This document shows, one piece after another, positions 35,616-46,536 of a stretch of DNA of 64,000 nt. Source of the DNA: Marinihelvus sp963695135 (lineage in GTDB: Bacteria > Pseudomonadota > Gammaproteobacteria > Xanthomonadales > SZUA-36); contig CAVOGA010000002.1 of NCBI GenBank assembly GCA_963695135.1, forward strand, positions 186,001 to 250,000, written 5' to 3'. Made by a program: the position numbers and the translations under genes. The notes beneath the pieces are model-generated. The model did no database searches and had not been told where the DNA came from. It saw only the letters and a list, made by a program, of their open reading frames with translations. Numbering within the stretch: the first letter of the stretch is position 1; every line of letters begins with the position of its first letter.

Positions 35616-36142
35616 TTAGCCGCGCAGGTAGTTGAGCATGGTGTCGACGTCGCTGACTTCGAACGGGTCGGTCGGGCAGTCGTCTTCCTTGCCCGCCTCG
35701 GCGAACAGCTTAACCACTTCGCCGTTTTCGACCAGCATGGAGTAGCGCCATGAGCGCAGACCGAAGCCGAGGTTGTCTTTCGTCAACGAACATGTCCATG
35801 CCACGGGTAAAGTGGCCGCTGCCGTCGGGCAGGAGTTTTACCTTTTCAACGCCCAGGTGCTTGCCCCACTGGTACATGGTGAACGCGTCGTTCACGCTCA
35901 GGCAGTAGACTTCGTCTATACCGGGTGCCTTGAACTGGTCGTAAAGTTGGCTTCGTAGCGGGGCAGGTGGGTGCTGGAGCAGGTCGGGCGTAAAGGCGCC
36001 CGGCAAAGCCAGCACGACGACTTTTTTACCCTCGAAGATGTCGTCACTGGTGACGATCCTGCCAGCGGAAGGGATTCGGGCCGTCGATGCTGGCGTCGCG
36101 CACGCGGGTTTTAAACGTGACGTCAGGTACACGGATTTCCAT
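35616..36142 (-). CDS. Peroxiredoxin (Prx5-like), four indels
   Basis: About 174 residues when repaired. It starts MEIRVPDVTFKTRVRD behind an AGGAG site, then SDDIFEGKKVVVLALPGAFT. The active site becomes PTCSSTHLPRYEAN only after removing one extra G near 35985, and a compensating loss near 35947 returns the frame to YDQFKAPGIDEVYCLSVNDAF. A last gain near 35787 precedes KDNLGFGLRSWRYSMLVENG. The peroxidatic Cys is that of TPTCS. It reduces peroxides with a thiol donor. A second Prx5-like protein is encoded at 60.3 kb. Confidence 0.85.
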
Positions 36143-36310
36143 TGCTCACTCCTGTCATTATCTGGTGAAAAATACATTTAGACCCACACGGCTAGGTTGG
36201 GCGCTTCCATCCTGTTTTCAAGCAGGGCAGGGAGAGTGCACCGGCCGGGCAGGGCGTTTTGAACCTTTGAACTGCGCCAAGTGTGGCAAGCGGCCATTAA
36301 TTTGTAAAAT

Positions 36311-36334
36311 CGATAGATATGATTAAAACGATAG
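36311..36334. promoter_or_regulatory. Direct repeat CGATAG upstream of the peroxiredoxin gene
   Basis: Two CGATAG copies start 18 bp apart in an AT-rich stretch within the 229-bp region upstream of the minus-strand peroxiredoxin. This may be a regulator site; the spacing does not fit the OxyR consensus. Otherwise the interval holds nothing I recognise. Confidence 0.3.
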
Positions 36335-36371
36335 AAGACAGTGATAAGGCCGGCGCAAACGCGGGCTGCCT

Positions 36372-37253
36372 TCACCAATCCCGGTCTGCGCCTCGTTGAG
36401 CGGCGCCGGCGCCTGAGCAGAAAACGGTCCAGGGTCGGGCGCTGCAGCCAGTTTTCCCGGCCCACAGGGATTCGCTGTCGGCGACATGCAGCGTCATGGC
36501 GGTCCGTGAGCGGTCGGAGTGGTTGGCGGTGCTGGCATGGGGCAGGTGGTCGCTGAAAAACACCGCGCTGCCGGCCTTCACTTCCAGGGCCGTGAAGCCT
36601 GGTTCCACGGGCCATTGCACCGATTCATCGATGGTTTCCAGGGTGCCCTGGCGGTTTGACCAGTCCACCCGGTAGCGCTCCCGCAAAGGCTGCCGGTGCA
36701 TACCTGGCGCCACCAGCAGGCAGCCGTTGTTGCGGTCCGCATCCTCCAGGGCAATCCACAGGCCGATGACACTGGACGGCGTCGTGTGCAGGTAGCTTGC
36801 ATCCTGGTGCCAGCGCACCTCGCCCCCGATGCCCGGTTGTTTGAAGATCACCATGGTCTGCCATAGCTGCGGGCTGCGCAGGCCCAGTTGGCGGAAGGCC
36901 ATGGCCACAGCGGGCTGACGGCAAAACGTTCCGATTTCAGGGACATGGTCGTGCAGCGCGTGACCAAGCTTGTTGATGGCCCGGTCAAGCGGCCGGTCGA
37001 GCCGGCCCTGCGCATCAACGGCGCCTTCCTCGAGAAAATATTCCACCGTTTCCGCTGAACGGAAAAACACCTCGTCGCGGCCCTGGTCACGATCGGTGGT
37101 GCTGAACACGCTGCGGTGTTGTGACGGGTCAAACGCCTTGACCTGCGCATCAATGGCGTTCCTCACCACGGCAATTTCCGCGAGTGAAAATGCCTCCTCG
37201 ATGACGACGAAGCCGTCACGTTCAAACTGGCCTGCCTGTTCTGAATTTAACAT
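36372..37253 (-). CDS. Phytanoyl-CoA dioxygenase (PhyH) family protein, frameshifted near the C-terminus
   Basis: About 290 residues of a 2-oxoglutarate/Fe(II) hydroxylase. Iron ligands: WHQDASYL (His and Asp) and the distal His of DHLPHAST; an Arg follows in DRSRTAMTLHVAD for 2-oxoglutarate. The expected SLWAGENWLQRPTL needs one more G in GGG near 36460, so the C-terminus as read (ending at 36372) is probably wrong. ATG 37253 (MLNSEQAGQFERDGFVVI) was chosen; an upstream in-frame start adds a Gly/Pro-rich leader. Substrate unknown. Divergent from the cytochrome gene. Confidence 0.8.
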   Translation of the reverse strand: MLNSEQAGQFERDGFVVIEEAFSLAEIAVVRNAIDAQVKAFDPSQHRSVFSTTDRDQGRDEVFFRSAETVEYFLEEGAVDAQGRLDRPLDRAINKLGHALHDHVPEIGTFCRQPAVAMAFRQLGLRSPQLWQTMVIFKQPGIGGEVRWHQDASYLHTTPSSVIGLWIALEDADRNNGCLLVAPGMHRQPLRERYRVDWSNRQGTLETIDESVQWPVEPGFTALEVKAGSAVFFSDHLPHASTANHSDRSRTAMTLHVADSESLWAGKTGCSARPWTVFCSGAGAAQRGADRDW

Positions 37254-37410
37254 GGCCTGCTGGTCATCCCTCCCTGGGTCGCGGTTCCGGCCCTGGACCG
37301 GGCCTGCGCCAGGCCCCGAGGGCACAGGCCCCATTTTAAGCACTCTCGATTCGCGGCGTCGTGCGGGCTTGTCCTTTTGCTATGATGAAGCGAAACCAAG
37401 GAGGGGCGCA

Positions 37411-38238
37411 TTGAACCGCTCGACCAAAACCGTTCTGCTGGCGGCATTTACCCTGGCCTGGTTCGCGGCCGCATTCATCTACGTGAAGAGCATGGGCATC
37501 ATCGGACACCAGTACGTGCCCGATGTGCGGCAGCTGGTGGCCGTGACCGATGCCGATTCGATCCAGGAGGGTGAGCGCCTGGCCAGGGTCTATGGCTGTT
37601 TTGACGCCTGTCACGGCGAACGGATGGAAGGGCAGGTGATCTATGAGCATCCCCTGAACGGCCGGCTTGTGGCGCCCAATCTCACGCGCTCGGTTCGTGC
37701 CCACACGCTGCCGGAGCTGGAGGCCATCGTGCGCCAGGGAATCCAGCCAGATGGAACGTCCGTGTTCGTCATGCCCTCCGCATCCTTTGCCGCCATGACC
37801 GACCAGGAACTGTCCGCCATTCTCGCGTTTATCCGCGGCTATCCCGAGCAGTCAGCCCGGCTGCCCGAACAAGACTATGGCTTGCTGACCCGCTATCGCA
37901 TGGTGACCGGCGAATTGCCGGCGCAGGCGGTCCTGGGCTTTCAGCAACCCTGGCGGGAAACGTTCCGCGGCAATGAAAGCCGGCTGGGTGAGTACATTGC
38001 CACGGTCGCCTGTACCCAGTGCCACGGGCTCGATTTTGAAGGTGACGGTGAGGGGGTGCCGAGCCTGCGCGCCATGAATGACTATGACCGTTTCGAATTC
38101 GTCAGCCTGATGAAACAAGGCAACGGTCCCGGGGAATTGCCCGTGGCGCAAAAGGTCGGCATGGCGCAGCAACGCTACGCCTATCTGACAGACGAGGAAA
38201 TCAACGCGCTGTTCGAGTTTCTGAAAACCCGCCCCTGA
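37411..38238 (+). CDS. Membrane-anchored diheme cytochrome c with an atypical CX3CH site
   Basis: A 275-residue c-type cytochrome. One N-terminal membrane anchor or signal (TVLLAAFTLAWFAAAFIYV) precedes two cytochrome c domains. The first heme motif reads CFDACH (about residue 66-71), with three residues between the Cys, not two; the second is a normal CTQCH (about 199-203). Met ligand candidates are in VFVMPSAS and in the last domain. TTG 37411 is supported by GGAGGG at 37400-37405. Likely periplasmic electron transfer; partner dehydrogenase not evident. Confidence 0.85.
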   Translation: MNRSTKTVLLAAFTLAWFAAAFIYVKSMGIIGHQYVPDVRQLVAVTDADSIQEGERLARVYGCFDACHGERMEGQVIYEHPLNGRLVAPNLTRSVRAHTLPELEAIVRQGIQPDGTSVFVMPSASFAAMTDQELSAILAFIRGYPEQSARLPEQDYGLLTRYRMVTGELPAQAVLGFQQPWRETFRGNESRLGEYIATVACTQCHGLDFEGDGEGVPSLRAMNDYDRFEFVSLMKQGNGPGELPVAQKVGMAQQRYAYLTDEEINALFEFLKTRP

Positions 38239-38267
38239 GCGCGAGCTTTTGCGCGATGCCAGGTGTT

Positions 38268-40776
38268 TCAGGCCGAACGCAGGACGTTTATCGGGGGTGC
38301 GCTGATGACCTTGTGCGTGGCCAGCAAGCCGGCAAAGCCCACGAACAGCGCGCCCGGCAACGGGTCCGGCCAGGGTGACTGCCAGGTTGAACTGGTAGTC
38401 CAGGTCGTACACGCGCGTGGCCAGGAAGTAGCTGGCAGCGGTGGCGCCGGCAGTCGCCAGCACCCCGGCCAGCGCGCCGATGGCCAGGAACTCGGTGGCC
38501 ACGCCGGCCAGCACGCGCTCGCCGCGAGGCGCCCATGGAGCGCAGCATGGCGCTCTCAAACTCCCGTTCGTCGCGGGTCGCATTGACCGCCGCCCACAGC
38601 ACCGCCAGGCCGGCCAGCAGGGTAAAGATGAAGACCGCCTGCACCGCAAAGGCGGCCTTGTCCATCACGTCCCGCACCTGGCCCAGGATGGCGTCCAGGT
38701 CGATGACAGTCACCGCGGGGAACTGGCGCATCAGCTCCAGGGTCGCGTCCTCCCTGCCGTCCGGCAGGTAGAGGCTGTTGAGGTAGGTGCCCGGGTAGTC
38801 CTGCAGCGCGGCGGGCGTCATCACCATGAAAAAGTTGGGACGGAACGAGTCCCAGGCCACGTTGCGGAAACTGGTCACGGTCACCTGCAACGGCTCGCCG
38901 GCGATTTCGAAGTCCAGCACGTCCCCCAGTTCAAGCCCCAGTTCGCTGGCAAAGTCCTCCTCGACGGATACCTCGAATGCCCCGGTCTCCGGTGACCACC
39001 ACTCGCCGCGGGTAATCGTGTAGGTCGGCTGGGGCTCCGCGGCAAAGGTCAGGTTGGCCTCGCGGCGCGCCCAGCGCTCGCCCTGCGGGATCTTCGAAAC
39101 GTCAGCTGGGTGACATCCTCGCCATTCAGGTGGGTCATGCGGGCGCGAATCATCGGCACAAAGGGTTCGATTTCCAGGTTTTGCAGGGCAAAGAACTCGG
39201 CAATGGGCTCAACTTCCTGCGGCTGAATGTTGATCAGGAAGCGGTTGGGCGCATCGACCGGCAGGCTGGCCTGCCAGGTGTCCATGAGGTCGCTGCGCAC
39301 CAGGGTCAGCACCAGCAGCACCATGATGCCCAGGCCGAAAGCCACGACCTGCACAATGCTCTCGCGGCCGCGCCGGGCGAGGTTGGCGAGGCCAAAGCGG
39401 AACGCTCCACCGGCGGCGCCGCGGAAGCCCTGCATGAGGCGCACCAGCAGCCAGCCGGCCACGCCCAGCACGGCGAAGGTCACGATGGTGCCGAGCGCCA
39501 CCGCGGTCACCAGGCCGGCGTCACGCACCATCCAGCCCAGCAGGGCGAGCACCGCGACCAAGCGCCGCAATCATGCCCAGGCCGTAGCGCAGGGGCGGCG
39601 GATCAATGTCCTGGCGCAGGACGCGCAGCGGCGGTGTGCGCCCCATCTGCATCAGGTCGGGCAGGGCGAAGCCGCCCAGGATGCACAGCGATGTCACCAG
39701 GCCCAGCCAGACCGGCGCCATGCCCGGCCAGGGCAGGGTCTCGCCGATAAAATCACGCAGCAGGAACGACAGCCCCTGCTGGCCGAGAAAACCGAAGGCC
39801 ACGCCAAGCGGCGCCGCCGAGCAGGGCCAGCACCAGCAACTGGATGGCGTTGGCCCGGTTGACATAGGACTGGGAGGCGCCAAGGCACTTCATCAGCGCC
39901 ACGCGGTCCCGGTGACGGTGCGAGTAGCGCCGCGCCGCCATGGCCACCGCGATGGCGGAGAGCAGGACGCTGATCAGCGAGGCCAGGTTCAGAAAACGTC
40001 CCGCGCGGTCCATGGCGCTCGCGGATCTGCGGGCTGGAATCCTCGATGTCACGCAGGCGCTCGCTGCGCGATATGCGTTCTTCCAGCGCGTCGCGGAACG
40101 CGCTAATGGCTCGCCGGTCGCCGGCAAACAGCTGCTGATAGCTGACCCGGCTGCCGGGCTGAATCAGGCCGGTGGCGCTCCAGGTCCGCATCGTTGATGA
40201 GCAGCGTCGGGGCCAGGTCGACAAAGCTGAATCCCTCGTCCGGACGAAAATCGAGAACCCGGGTAATGCGCAGGCGGGTGCGGCCGAGTTCCAGTTCATC
40301 GCCGACGTCGGCGCCAAGCCGGGCGAGCAGGTTGGCGGCGCCCCAGGCCTCGCCGGGCGCCGGGAATGGTGTCGGTTTCCGCCGGCGGCGCCAGCAGGCG
40401 GTCGGCAATCTTCAGGGTTCCGCGCAGCGGGTAGCCGTCCGTGACGGCGCGCACGGAGGCCAGCGTGTTGACGTCATCTGACAAACACCACGCTGGGCAT
40501 CGAGGTCACGCGCGCCGTTGCAATGCCTTCCTCGCCGGCCAGCTCCAGGTAGCTCGCCGGCAGCGGTCCGCTGGATGACAGCCGCAGGTCGGCCGCGAGG
40601 GAGGCCGAGGCGCGCATGGCCACGGCCTGGCCGATGCGATCGGTCAGAAAGCCCACCGCGGTCAGCGCGGTAACGGCAATCACCAGCGCGACCATGAGCA
40701 CCAGCAGTTCGCCGGAGCGCCAGTCGCGCACCAGCAACCTCAGCGCCAGGCGCCAGGGGGTGGTCCGCTGGCTCAC
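38268..40776 (-). CDS. ybbP: ABC transporter permease YbbP (FtsX/LolC-like), heavily frameshifted
   Basis: About 833 residues when at least nine indels (mostly single-base gains) are repaired. It starts RLALRLLVRDWRSGELLVLM and has an N-terminal helix, a large periplasmic domain and FtsX-type helical blocks (FLNLASLISVLLSAIAVAMA, KCLGASQSYVNRANAIQLL, AGLVTAVALGTIVTFAVLGV). The last block, AIGALAGVLATAGATAASYF, ends in LATHKVISAPPINVLRSA with a stop at 38268. With YbbA it forms an exporter-like ABC complex next to TesA, as in E. coli. The start overlaps the ybbA stop by 4 bp. Confidence 0.8.
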
Positions 40777-41496
40777 GAGTTGACCGCCCTGCTGTCCGGC
40801 GTGGCCGCGGCTTGCGCCGGGGCGCCACGTTCTTCCCGTTCCAGCCGGCCGGCTTCCATGTACAGAATGCGGTTGCAGCGCCGCGCCAGGTCCAGGTCAT
40901 GGGTGACCAGCACCAGCGTGGCGCCGGTTTCACGGTTCAGGCGAAACAGCAGCTCGATGATGGTTTCGCCGGTGCGTTGATCCAGGTTGCCGGTCGGCTC
41001 ATCGGCGAACAGCACCTTCGGGTCGATTACGAAGGCCCTGGCAATCGCGACGCGCTGCTTTTCACCACCGGAAAGCTGTCGCGGGTAATGGCTCTTGCGT
41101 GGTTCGAGACCGACTTGCTTCAGGGCGGCAGCCGCGGCCTCCGCCGGGCGTGGGTGTCCGACCAGCTCCAGCGGCAGCATGACGTTTTCCAGGGCGGTCA
41201 GGGACGGAATCAGGTGGAAAGACTGGAAGACGAAACCCACGTGGTCGGCGCGCACGGCTGCCCGGCCGTCCTCGTCAAGCTGCGACAGGTCGTGGTTTTG
41301 CAGCATGACGCGGCCCTTGCTGGGAACATCCAGCCCCGCCAGCAGTCCCAGCAGGGTAGACTTGCCTGCGCCGGAGACACCGACCACGGCAATCGGTCTC
41401 TCCCTGGACGACATCAAAGCTGACGTCGTCAAGGATCGTCAGCTCGCCTTCCGGGCTGCTGACCTGCTTGGTGAGGTTATGGGCGCTGAGCACCAC
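40773..41496 (-). CDS. ybbA: ABC transporter ATP-binding protein YbbA, one frameshift
   Basis: A MacB/LolD-type ATPase of about 240 residues. Walker A GVSGAGKST (about residue 40-48), Q loop FVFQSFHLIPSL, signature LSGGEKQRVAIARAF and Walker B VLFADEPTGNLD are intact. One extra A near 41403 separates the N-terminal VLSAHNLTKQVSSPEGELT from the Walker A part. It is followed by ybbP and is divergent from tesA, the E. coli arrangement. Confidence 0.9.
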
Positions 41497-41525
41497 TGTG
41501 TCTTGTTTTGTTGTTAGAGGTATCC

Positions 41526-42182
41526 ATGATTTCCATTAACCGCCTGTCCAAATGCTGTGCCCTGGTGCTTGGCCTGTTGTTCGCAACGCCCTCGTTCGCC
41601 ACCGATGAGCCGGTTGTGCTCGTGATCGGCGACAGTCTCAGCGCCGCCTATAACATGGGTCTGGATGAAGCCTGGCCAAGCCTGCTGGAGCAACGGCTGG
41701 AAGACCAGGGTCACGCCATGCAGGTCGTCAACGCCAGCATCACCGGCGACACCACCCAGGGCGGGGTGACGCGCTTGCCCAGGCTGCTGGAACGGCATGC
41801 GCCGGGCTGGTCATTATCGAACTCGGCGGCAACGACGGGCTGCGCGGCTTTTCCCTGGATCTTACGCGGGACAATCTTGAAACCATGATCCAGCTGAGCC
41901 AGGCGTCCGGCGCCGAGGTTCTGCTGACCGGCATCATGCTGCCACCCAACTACGGCGAGAGCTATACCGAGCGCTTTCACGCGCTGTACGGTGAGCTTGC
42001 CGAATCCTACGACGCGCTGCTTGTGCCATTTTTCATGGACGGCGTCGCGCTGGTGGACGGCATGATGCAGGACGATGGTATTCATCCCAGTGTCGCAGGC
42101 GCAGCCGGTCCTGCTCGAAAACGTCTGGACCGTGCTCGCGCCCGAACTTCCCATCCGAGGCAGAGTAGGGCCTGCACCGTGA
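41526..42182 (+). CDS. tesA: Arylesterase/acyl-CoA thioesterase TesA, two indels
   Basis: About 218 residues after repair of a lost base near 41810 and an extra G near 42098. A signal peptide (LSKCCALVLGLLFATPSFA) marks it as periplasmic. SGNH-hydrolase blocks: GDSLSAAYNM (block I, catalytic Ser), TGDTTQGG, ELGGNDGLRG (block III Asn) and DDGIHPS with catalytic Asp and His. After the second repair the tail reads PVLLENVWTVLAPELP. Divergent from ybbA by 29 bp, so the two promoters overlap. Confidence 0.9.
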
Positions 42183-42309
42183 TTCGCCTGTGAATCAGCG
42201 CTGCCGGGTTGTGCGCGGGTTCAGTGGATTACTGACCCGTTAATTCACGGGTGCTTGAGCTTCAAGACGGGTAGAATATGCCCCCCTTCATCAGCGCACG
42301 CGTGAACCC

Positions 42310-43323
42310 GTGAAACAACTCCTCTTCCTGGGCATGCTGCTCTTGTCCCCGATGCTGATGGCGCAGGCGCCGGGTGATGCGCCCGCCGTGGTCGTCAGTA
42401 CTGCAGAACTCGAATCGTTTCCCCTGTCTGTTGAAGCCCTGGGCAATGCCCGCGCCAACGAATCCATCGAGGTGCGCCCGGTGATCAGCGCCACGCTCAT
42501 GAAGGTGAACTTCGAGGAAGGCCAGTTGGTGGAAGCCGGTACGGTGCTGGCAGAGCTGGAGAACGTTGAGCCGCTGGCTGAGCTGGCCGCAGCACGCGCC
42601 AACCTCGCGGAGTCCGAAGCGCAGTACAAACGCCTGAGTCAACTGTATAAAACCAACGTGGTTGCCCAGTCTGAAGTCGCGGAGATTACCGCTCGGCGCG
42701 AGGCGGACCTTGCCGCGGTAGCGGCCTCCGAGGCGCGGCTGGCGCATACCGTGATCAGCGCGCCTTTTGCCGGACGCCTGGGCCTGCGGCGCGTGAGCGC
42801 GGGCAGCCTTGTGGGTCCCGACACGGTAATCACCACCCTGGACGATACGGCCTCCATCAAGCTGGATTTTGACGTGCCGGAGGTCTTTCTCGCCTTGCTG
42901 GAGCCGGGTCTTGAGGTCACCGCGCGCAGCGCGGCCTATCCTGACCGGATATTCCATGGCGTGGTCAGCTCCGTGGATACGCGCGTGGATCCGGTCAGCC
43001 GGACCGTCACGGTCCGCTCCGAGGTCGATAACAGCGAGGGCATGTTGCGGCCCGGCATGTTTCTGACGGTCAGCCTGCTGCGCCAGGACCTCGAGTCCCT
43101 GATGGTCCCGGAACAGGCCATTGTGCCGGAGCGCAGCCAGCAATTTGTGTGGCTGGTCGATGCGGCGGGCATTGCGGAGTTGCGCGAAGTCCGCACCGGC
43201 CGGCGACGTCCCGGCGAGGTGGAAATTCTTGCCGGGCTTCAGCCCGGTGACCGCGTGATCATGGAAGGCACCCAGAAAGCCCGCGCAGGGCAGCCGGTGA
43301 CGATCCGGGAGTCGGCCTCATGA
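42310..43323 (+). CDS. RND efflux periplasmic adaptor (membrane fusion protein)
   Basis: A 337-residue HlyD/AcrA-family adaptor. Signal peptide LLFLGMLLLSPMLMAQA, a lipoyl half-motif (SIEVRPVISATLMKVNFEEG), a coiled hairpin (about residue 80-135, ARANLAESEAQYKRLSQLY), the second lipoyl half (VISAPFAGRLGLRRVSAGS), a beta barrel (KLDFDVPEVFLALLEPGLEV) and the membrane-proximal domain. GTG start at 42310. Its stop overlaps the pump gene (ATGA). No outer membrane channel gene follows, so a TolC encoded elsewhere would be used. Confidence 0.93.
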   Translation: MKQLLFLGMLLLSPMLMAQAPGDAPAVVVSTAELESFPLSVEALGNARANESIEVRPVISATLMKVNFEEGQLVEAGTVLAELENVEPLAELAAARANLAESEAQYKRLSQLYKTNVVAQSEVAEITARREADLAAVAASEARLAHTVISAPFAGRLGLRRVSAGSLVGPDTVITTLDDTASIKLDFDVPEVFLALLEPGLEVTARSAAYPDRIFHGVVSSVDTRVDPVSRTVTVRSEVDNSEGMLRPGMFLTVSLLRQDLESLMVPEQAIVPERSQQFVWLVDAAGIAELREVRTGRRRPGEVEILAGLQPGDRVIMEGTQKARAGQPVTIRESAS

Positions 43324-46300
43324 TGATCTCGGAGCACTCGGTCCGGCGCCCGGTTTTTGCCACGGTAATTTCCCTGCTGCTGGTCATTCTTGGCCTGGCG
43401 GCGATGACCAAGCTGCCGGTGCGCCAGTATCCCGATGTGGACTCGCCGGTGGTGTCCGTGGAAGTCAGCTACCGTGGCGCGTCCGCGGAGGTCGTGGAAA
43501 CCAAGGTCACGCAGGTGATCGAGGACGCCGTATCCGGTATCGAGGGCATTGAGAAACTCACCTCCACCAGCTGCGACGAACGATCCGACGTCCGGATCGA
43601 GTTTGCCCTGGACCGGGACATCGATGGCGCGGCCAACGATGTCCGCGACCGCGTGTCCCGCGTGGTGGACCAGTTGCCCACCGAGGCCGACGCCGCCGGA
43701 GATCGCCAAGGCCGACAGCAACACGCAGTCGGTCATGTGGCTGAACCTGACCTCGGACCGCATGTACGGCCTGGAAATTACCGACTTTGCCGACCGCTTC
43801 CTGGTGGACCGCTTTTCAACCGTTTCCGGCGTCGCCCGGGTGCGCATTTCCGGCGCGCGTCGTTACGCCATGCGCATCTGGCTGGACCGGGAAAGCCTGG
43901 CGGCCCGCGGCCTGACCGTGAGTGACGTGGAAGCCGCCCTGCGCGCGGAGAACGTGGAATTGCCGGCCGGCCGCCTCGAGTCCACGCAGCGGGAATTCAC
44001 GCTGCGCACCGATACGGGTTTCGCCACGGAAGGATGACTTTGAGCGCCTGGTGATCGGGCGCGGCGCCGATGGCCAGCTGGTGCGTCTGGGCGAGGTGGC
44101 CGATGTGCGCGTCGGTGCCGAAAACGAGCGCTCCATCGCCCGCTCCAACAGCGTGCCGGCGGTCTCGCTGGGTATTGAACAACTGTCGAAGGCCAACAGC
44201 GTGCTGGTCTCGCGGGCCGTGCGCGAGGAGCTCGAACGGGCCCAGGGCGACCTGCCCGAGGGCATGATGCTGTCGGTCAACTACGACCGCACCGAGTTTA
44301 TCGAAGCCTCGATGGACGAGGTCTACAAGGCCCTCGTGGTGGCCCTGATGCTGGTGCTGGTGGTCATTTACGTGTTCCTGGGTTCCTTCCGCGCCACGCT
44401 GATTCCGGCCATCGTGGTGCCGGTTTCGGTGGTCGCGACCTTCATCGTCATGGGCGCCATGGGCTACACGATCAACATCCTGACGCTGCTGGGCCTGGTG
44501 CTGGCCATCGGCCTGGTGGTCGATGATGCCATCGTCGTGCTGGAGAACATTTACCGGCGTATCGAGGAAGGCCAGAAGCCCCTGCTGGCGGCGCTGGATG
44601 GCTCGCGGGAAATCGGCTTTGCGGTGATTGCCACGACCCTGGTGCTGGTGGCCGTGTTTGTGCCGCTGTCGTTTATCGACGGCAATATCGGCCGCCTGTT
44701 CCGCGAGTTCGGTATCACCCTGGCTGCGGCGGTGATTTTTTCCAGCATCGTTGCCCTTACGCTGACGCCGATGCTGTGTTCCAAGCTGCTGCAGCGGGCG
44801 GGAGCTTCGCCGGGGGCTGGCCAAGGTGGTCGATAACTTTTTCATGCGCCTGATGGGGGTATACCGCCAGGCGCTGGGGCGGGTGCTCCAGTTTCCCTGG
44901 CTGGTGGTGGTCAGCGTTGCGGCCCTGACGTTCGCGGCGCTCTGGATGGCGCGTCACCTGCCCTCGGAGTACGCACCCAACGAGGACCGCGGCTCGATCT
45001 GGATGAGCTTGCGCGCGCCCGAAGGCGCCAGCATGGAATACACCGACCGCTTCACCCGCGAGATGGAAGCGATCGTGGCGGAGGAGACCGGCGAAGGTAA
45101 GCCGGTCAAACGCTACCTGACGCGCCTGCCCGGCGGCTGGGGCAGTGCAGCGGTCAACAGCTCCACGCCTGATCGTGCTGCTGAACCACTGGGATGACCG
45201 GGATGAATCGGACCTTGAACTTGCCACACGGCTTAATGCAAAGCTGTCCGGCATTGCCGGCGCGCGGGCTTTCGGCAGGACCTCGCGCGCTCTCGGCGTC
45301 AGCAGCGGCGGTTCACCGATCGAGCTGGTGCTTGGCGGGCCGGATTACGAGACCCTGAAGGAGTGGCGGGACATCCTGCTGCACAAAATGGAGCAGATGC
45401 CGGAGCTGAAGGACCCGGACAGCAACTACCAGGAGCGCAAACCACAGATGAACATCAGCGTGGACCGTGACCGGGCCGGAGCCCTGGGCGTTTCCCTGTC
45501 CGCCATCGGGCGCACGCTGGAGACCATGCTCGGCTCGCGGGTGGTGACCACCTATGTCGACCGCGGGCGCGAGTACAACGTGGTCCTGCAGGGCAAGGAT
45601 TCGGACCGCTCCAGCACGGAGGACCTGACCAACCTGTACGTCCGCTCCGCCCAGACCGGCGAGCTCGTGCCGCTGTCCAACCTGGTACGCATCGATGAGA
45701 ATGCCGGCCCCGGCGAGCTGAACCGTTTCGACCGGATGCGCGCCATCACGCTGACCGCTGACCTGGCGGAAGGCGTCCGTCTGGGGGAGGCCATCGACCG
45801 CCTGACCGAAGTGGCGGAAGCAGTCCCTGCCGCGCAGTGCGCGCCTCAGCTGGGACGGCGAGAGCAAGGACTTCCTGGAGTCCGGGTATTTCGCTGTACC
45901 TGACTTTTGCGCTGGCCCTGCTCATCGTGTTCCTGGTGCTGTCTGCGCAGTTCGAGAGCTTCGTCAACCCCCTGATCATCCTGGTCACCGTGCCCCTGGC
46001 CCTGTCCGGCGCGCTGCTGGGCCTGTGGGTCATGGGTGGCAGCATCAATGTCTTCAGCCAGATCGGCGCCATTCTGCTGATCGGCCTGTCCGCCAAGAAC
46101 GGGGTGCTGATTGTCGAGTTCGCCAACCAGCTGCGCGACCGCGGCATGGGCCTGCGCGACGCCGTGCTCGAGGCATCGTCCGTGCGTCTGCGGCCCATCC
46201 TGATGACCAGCGCCTGCACCACCTTTGGGGCATTGCCGCTGTTGCTGGCCACCGGCGCCGGTGCGGAATCCCGCCAGCCCATCGGGATCGTGGTGGTCTA

Positions 46301-46484
46301 CGGCGTGACCCTGTCGGCGGCGTTTACGCTGTTCGTGGTGCCGGCCCTGTACCTGCTGTTCGCCCGCAAGACGCGGTCGCCCCAGCATGTATCCCGCATG
46401 ATCGACGCGCTGCGCGACAGGGTTGCCGAAGCCACTGCGGCACCCAGGGCCGACAAGCCGGCCGCGCCGGACTCGAACCTTTAG
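43320..46484 (+). CDS. RND multidrug efflux permease (HAE1 type), six single-base gains
   Basis: Removing six extra bases (near 43691, 44033, 44795, 45167, 45829 and 45888) gives one protein of 1052 residues, the normal length for an AcrB/MexF-type pump. Blocks in order: SVRRPVFATVISLLLVILG (first helix), QYPDVDSPVVSVEVSYRGAS, MLVLVVIYVFLGSFRATLIP, the charged helix GLVLAIGLVVDDAIVVLENI with the proton-relay Asp pair, MARHLPSEYAPNEDRG, and the second membrane half ending LFVVPALYLLFARKT. It uses the proton gradient to export drugs or lipids. All six changes are gains, three of them outside homopolymers. Confidence 0.92.
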
Positions 46485-46536
46485 GCTGCAAGCGTTGAGA
46501 ATTTCAGAAACCCAAAACCGCAGAGGAGATCGAAAC

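Noticed and set aside
36311..36334. OxyR box upstream of the peroxiredoxin
   Set aside because: ATAG elements are 18 bp apart and lack the inverted CTAT partners of the OxyR consensus.
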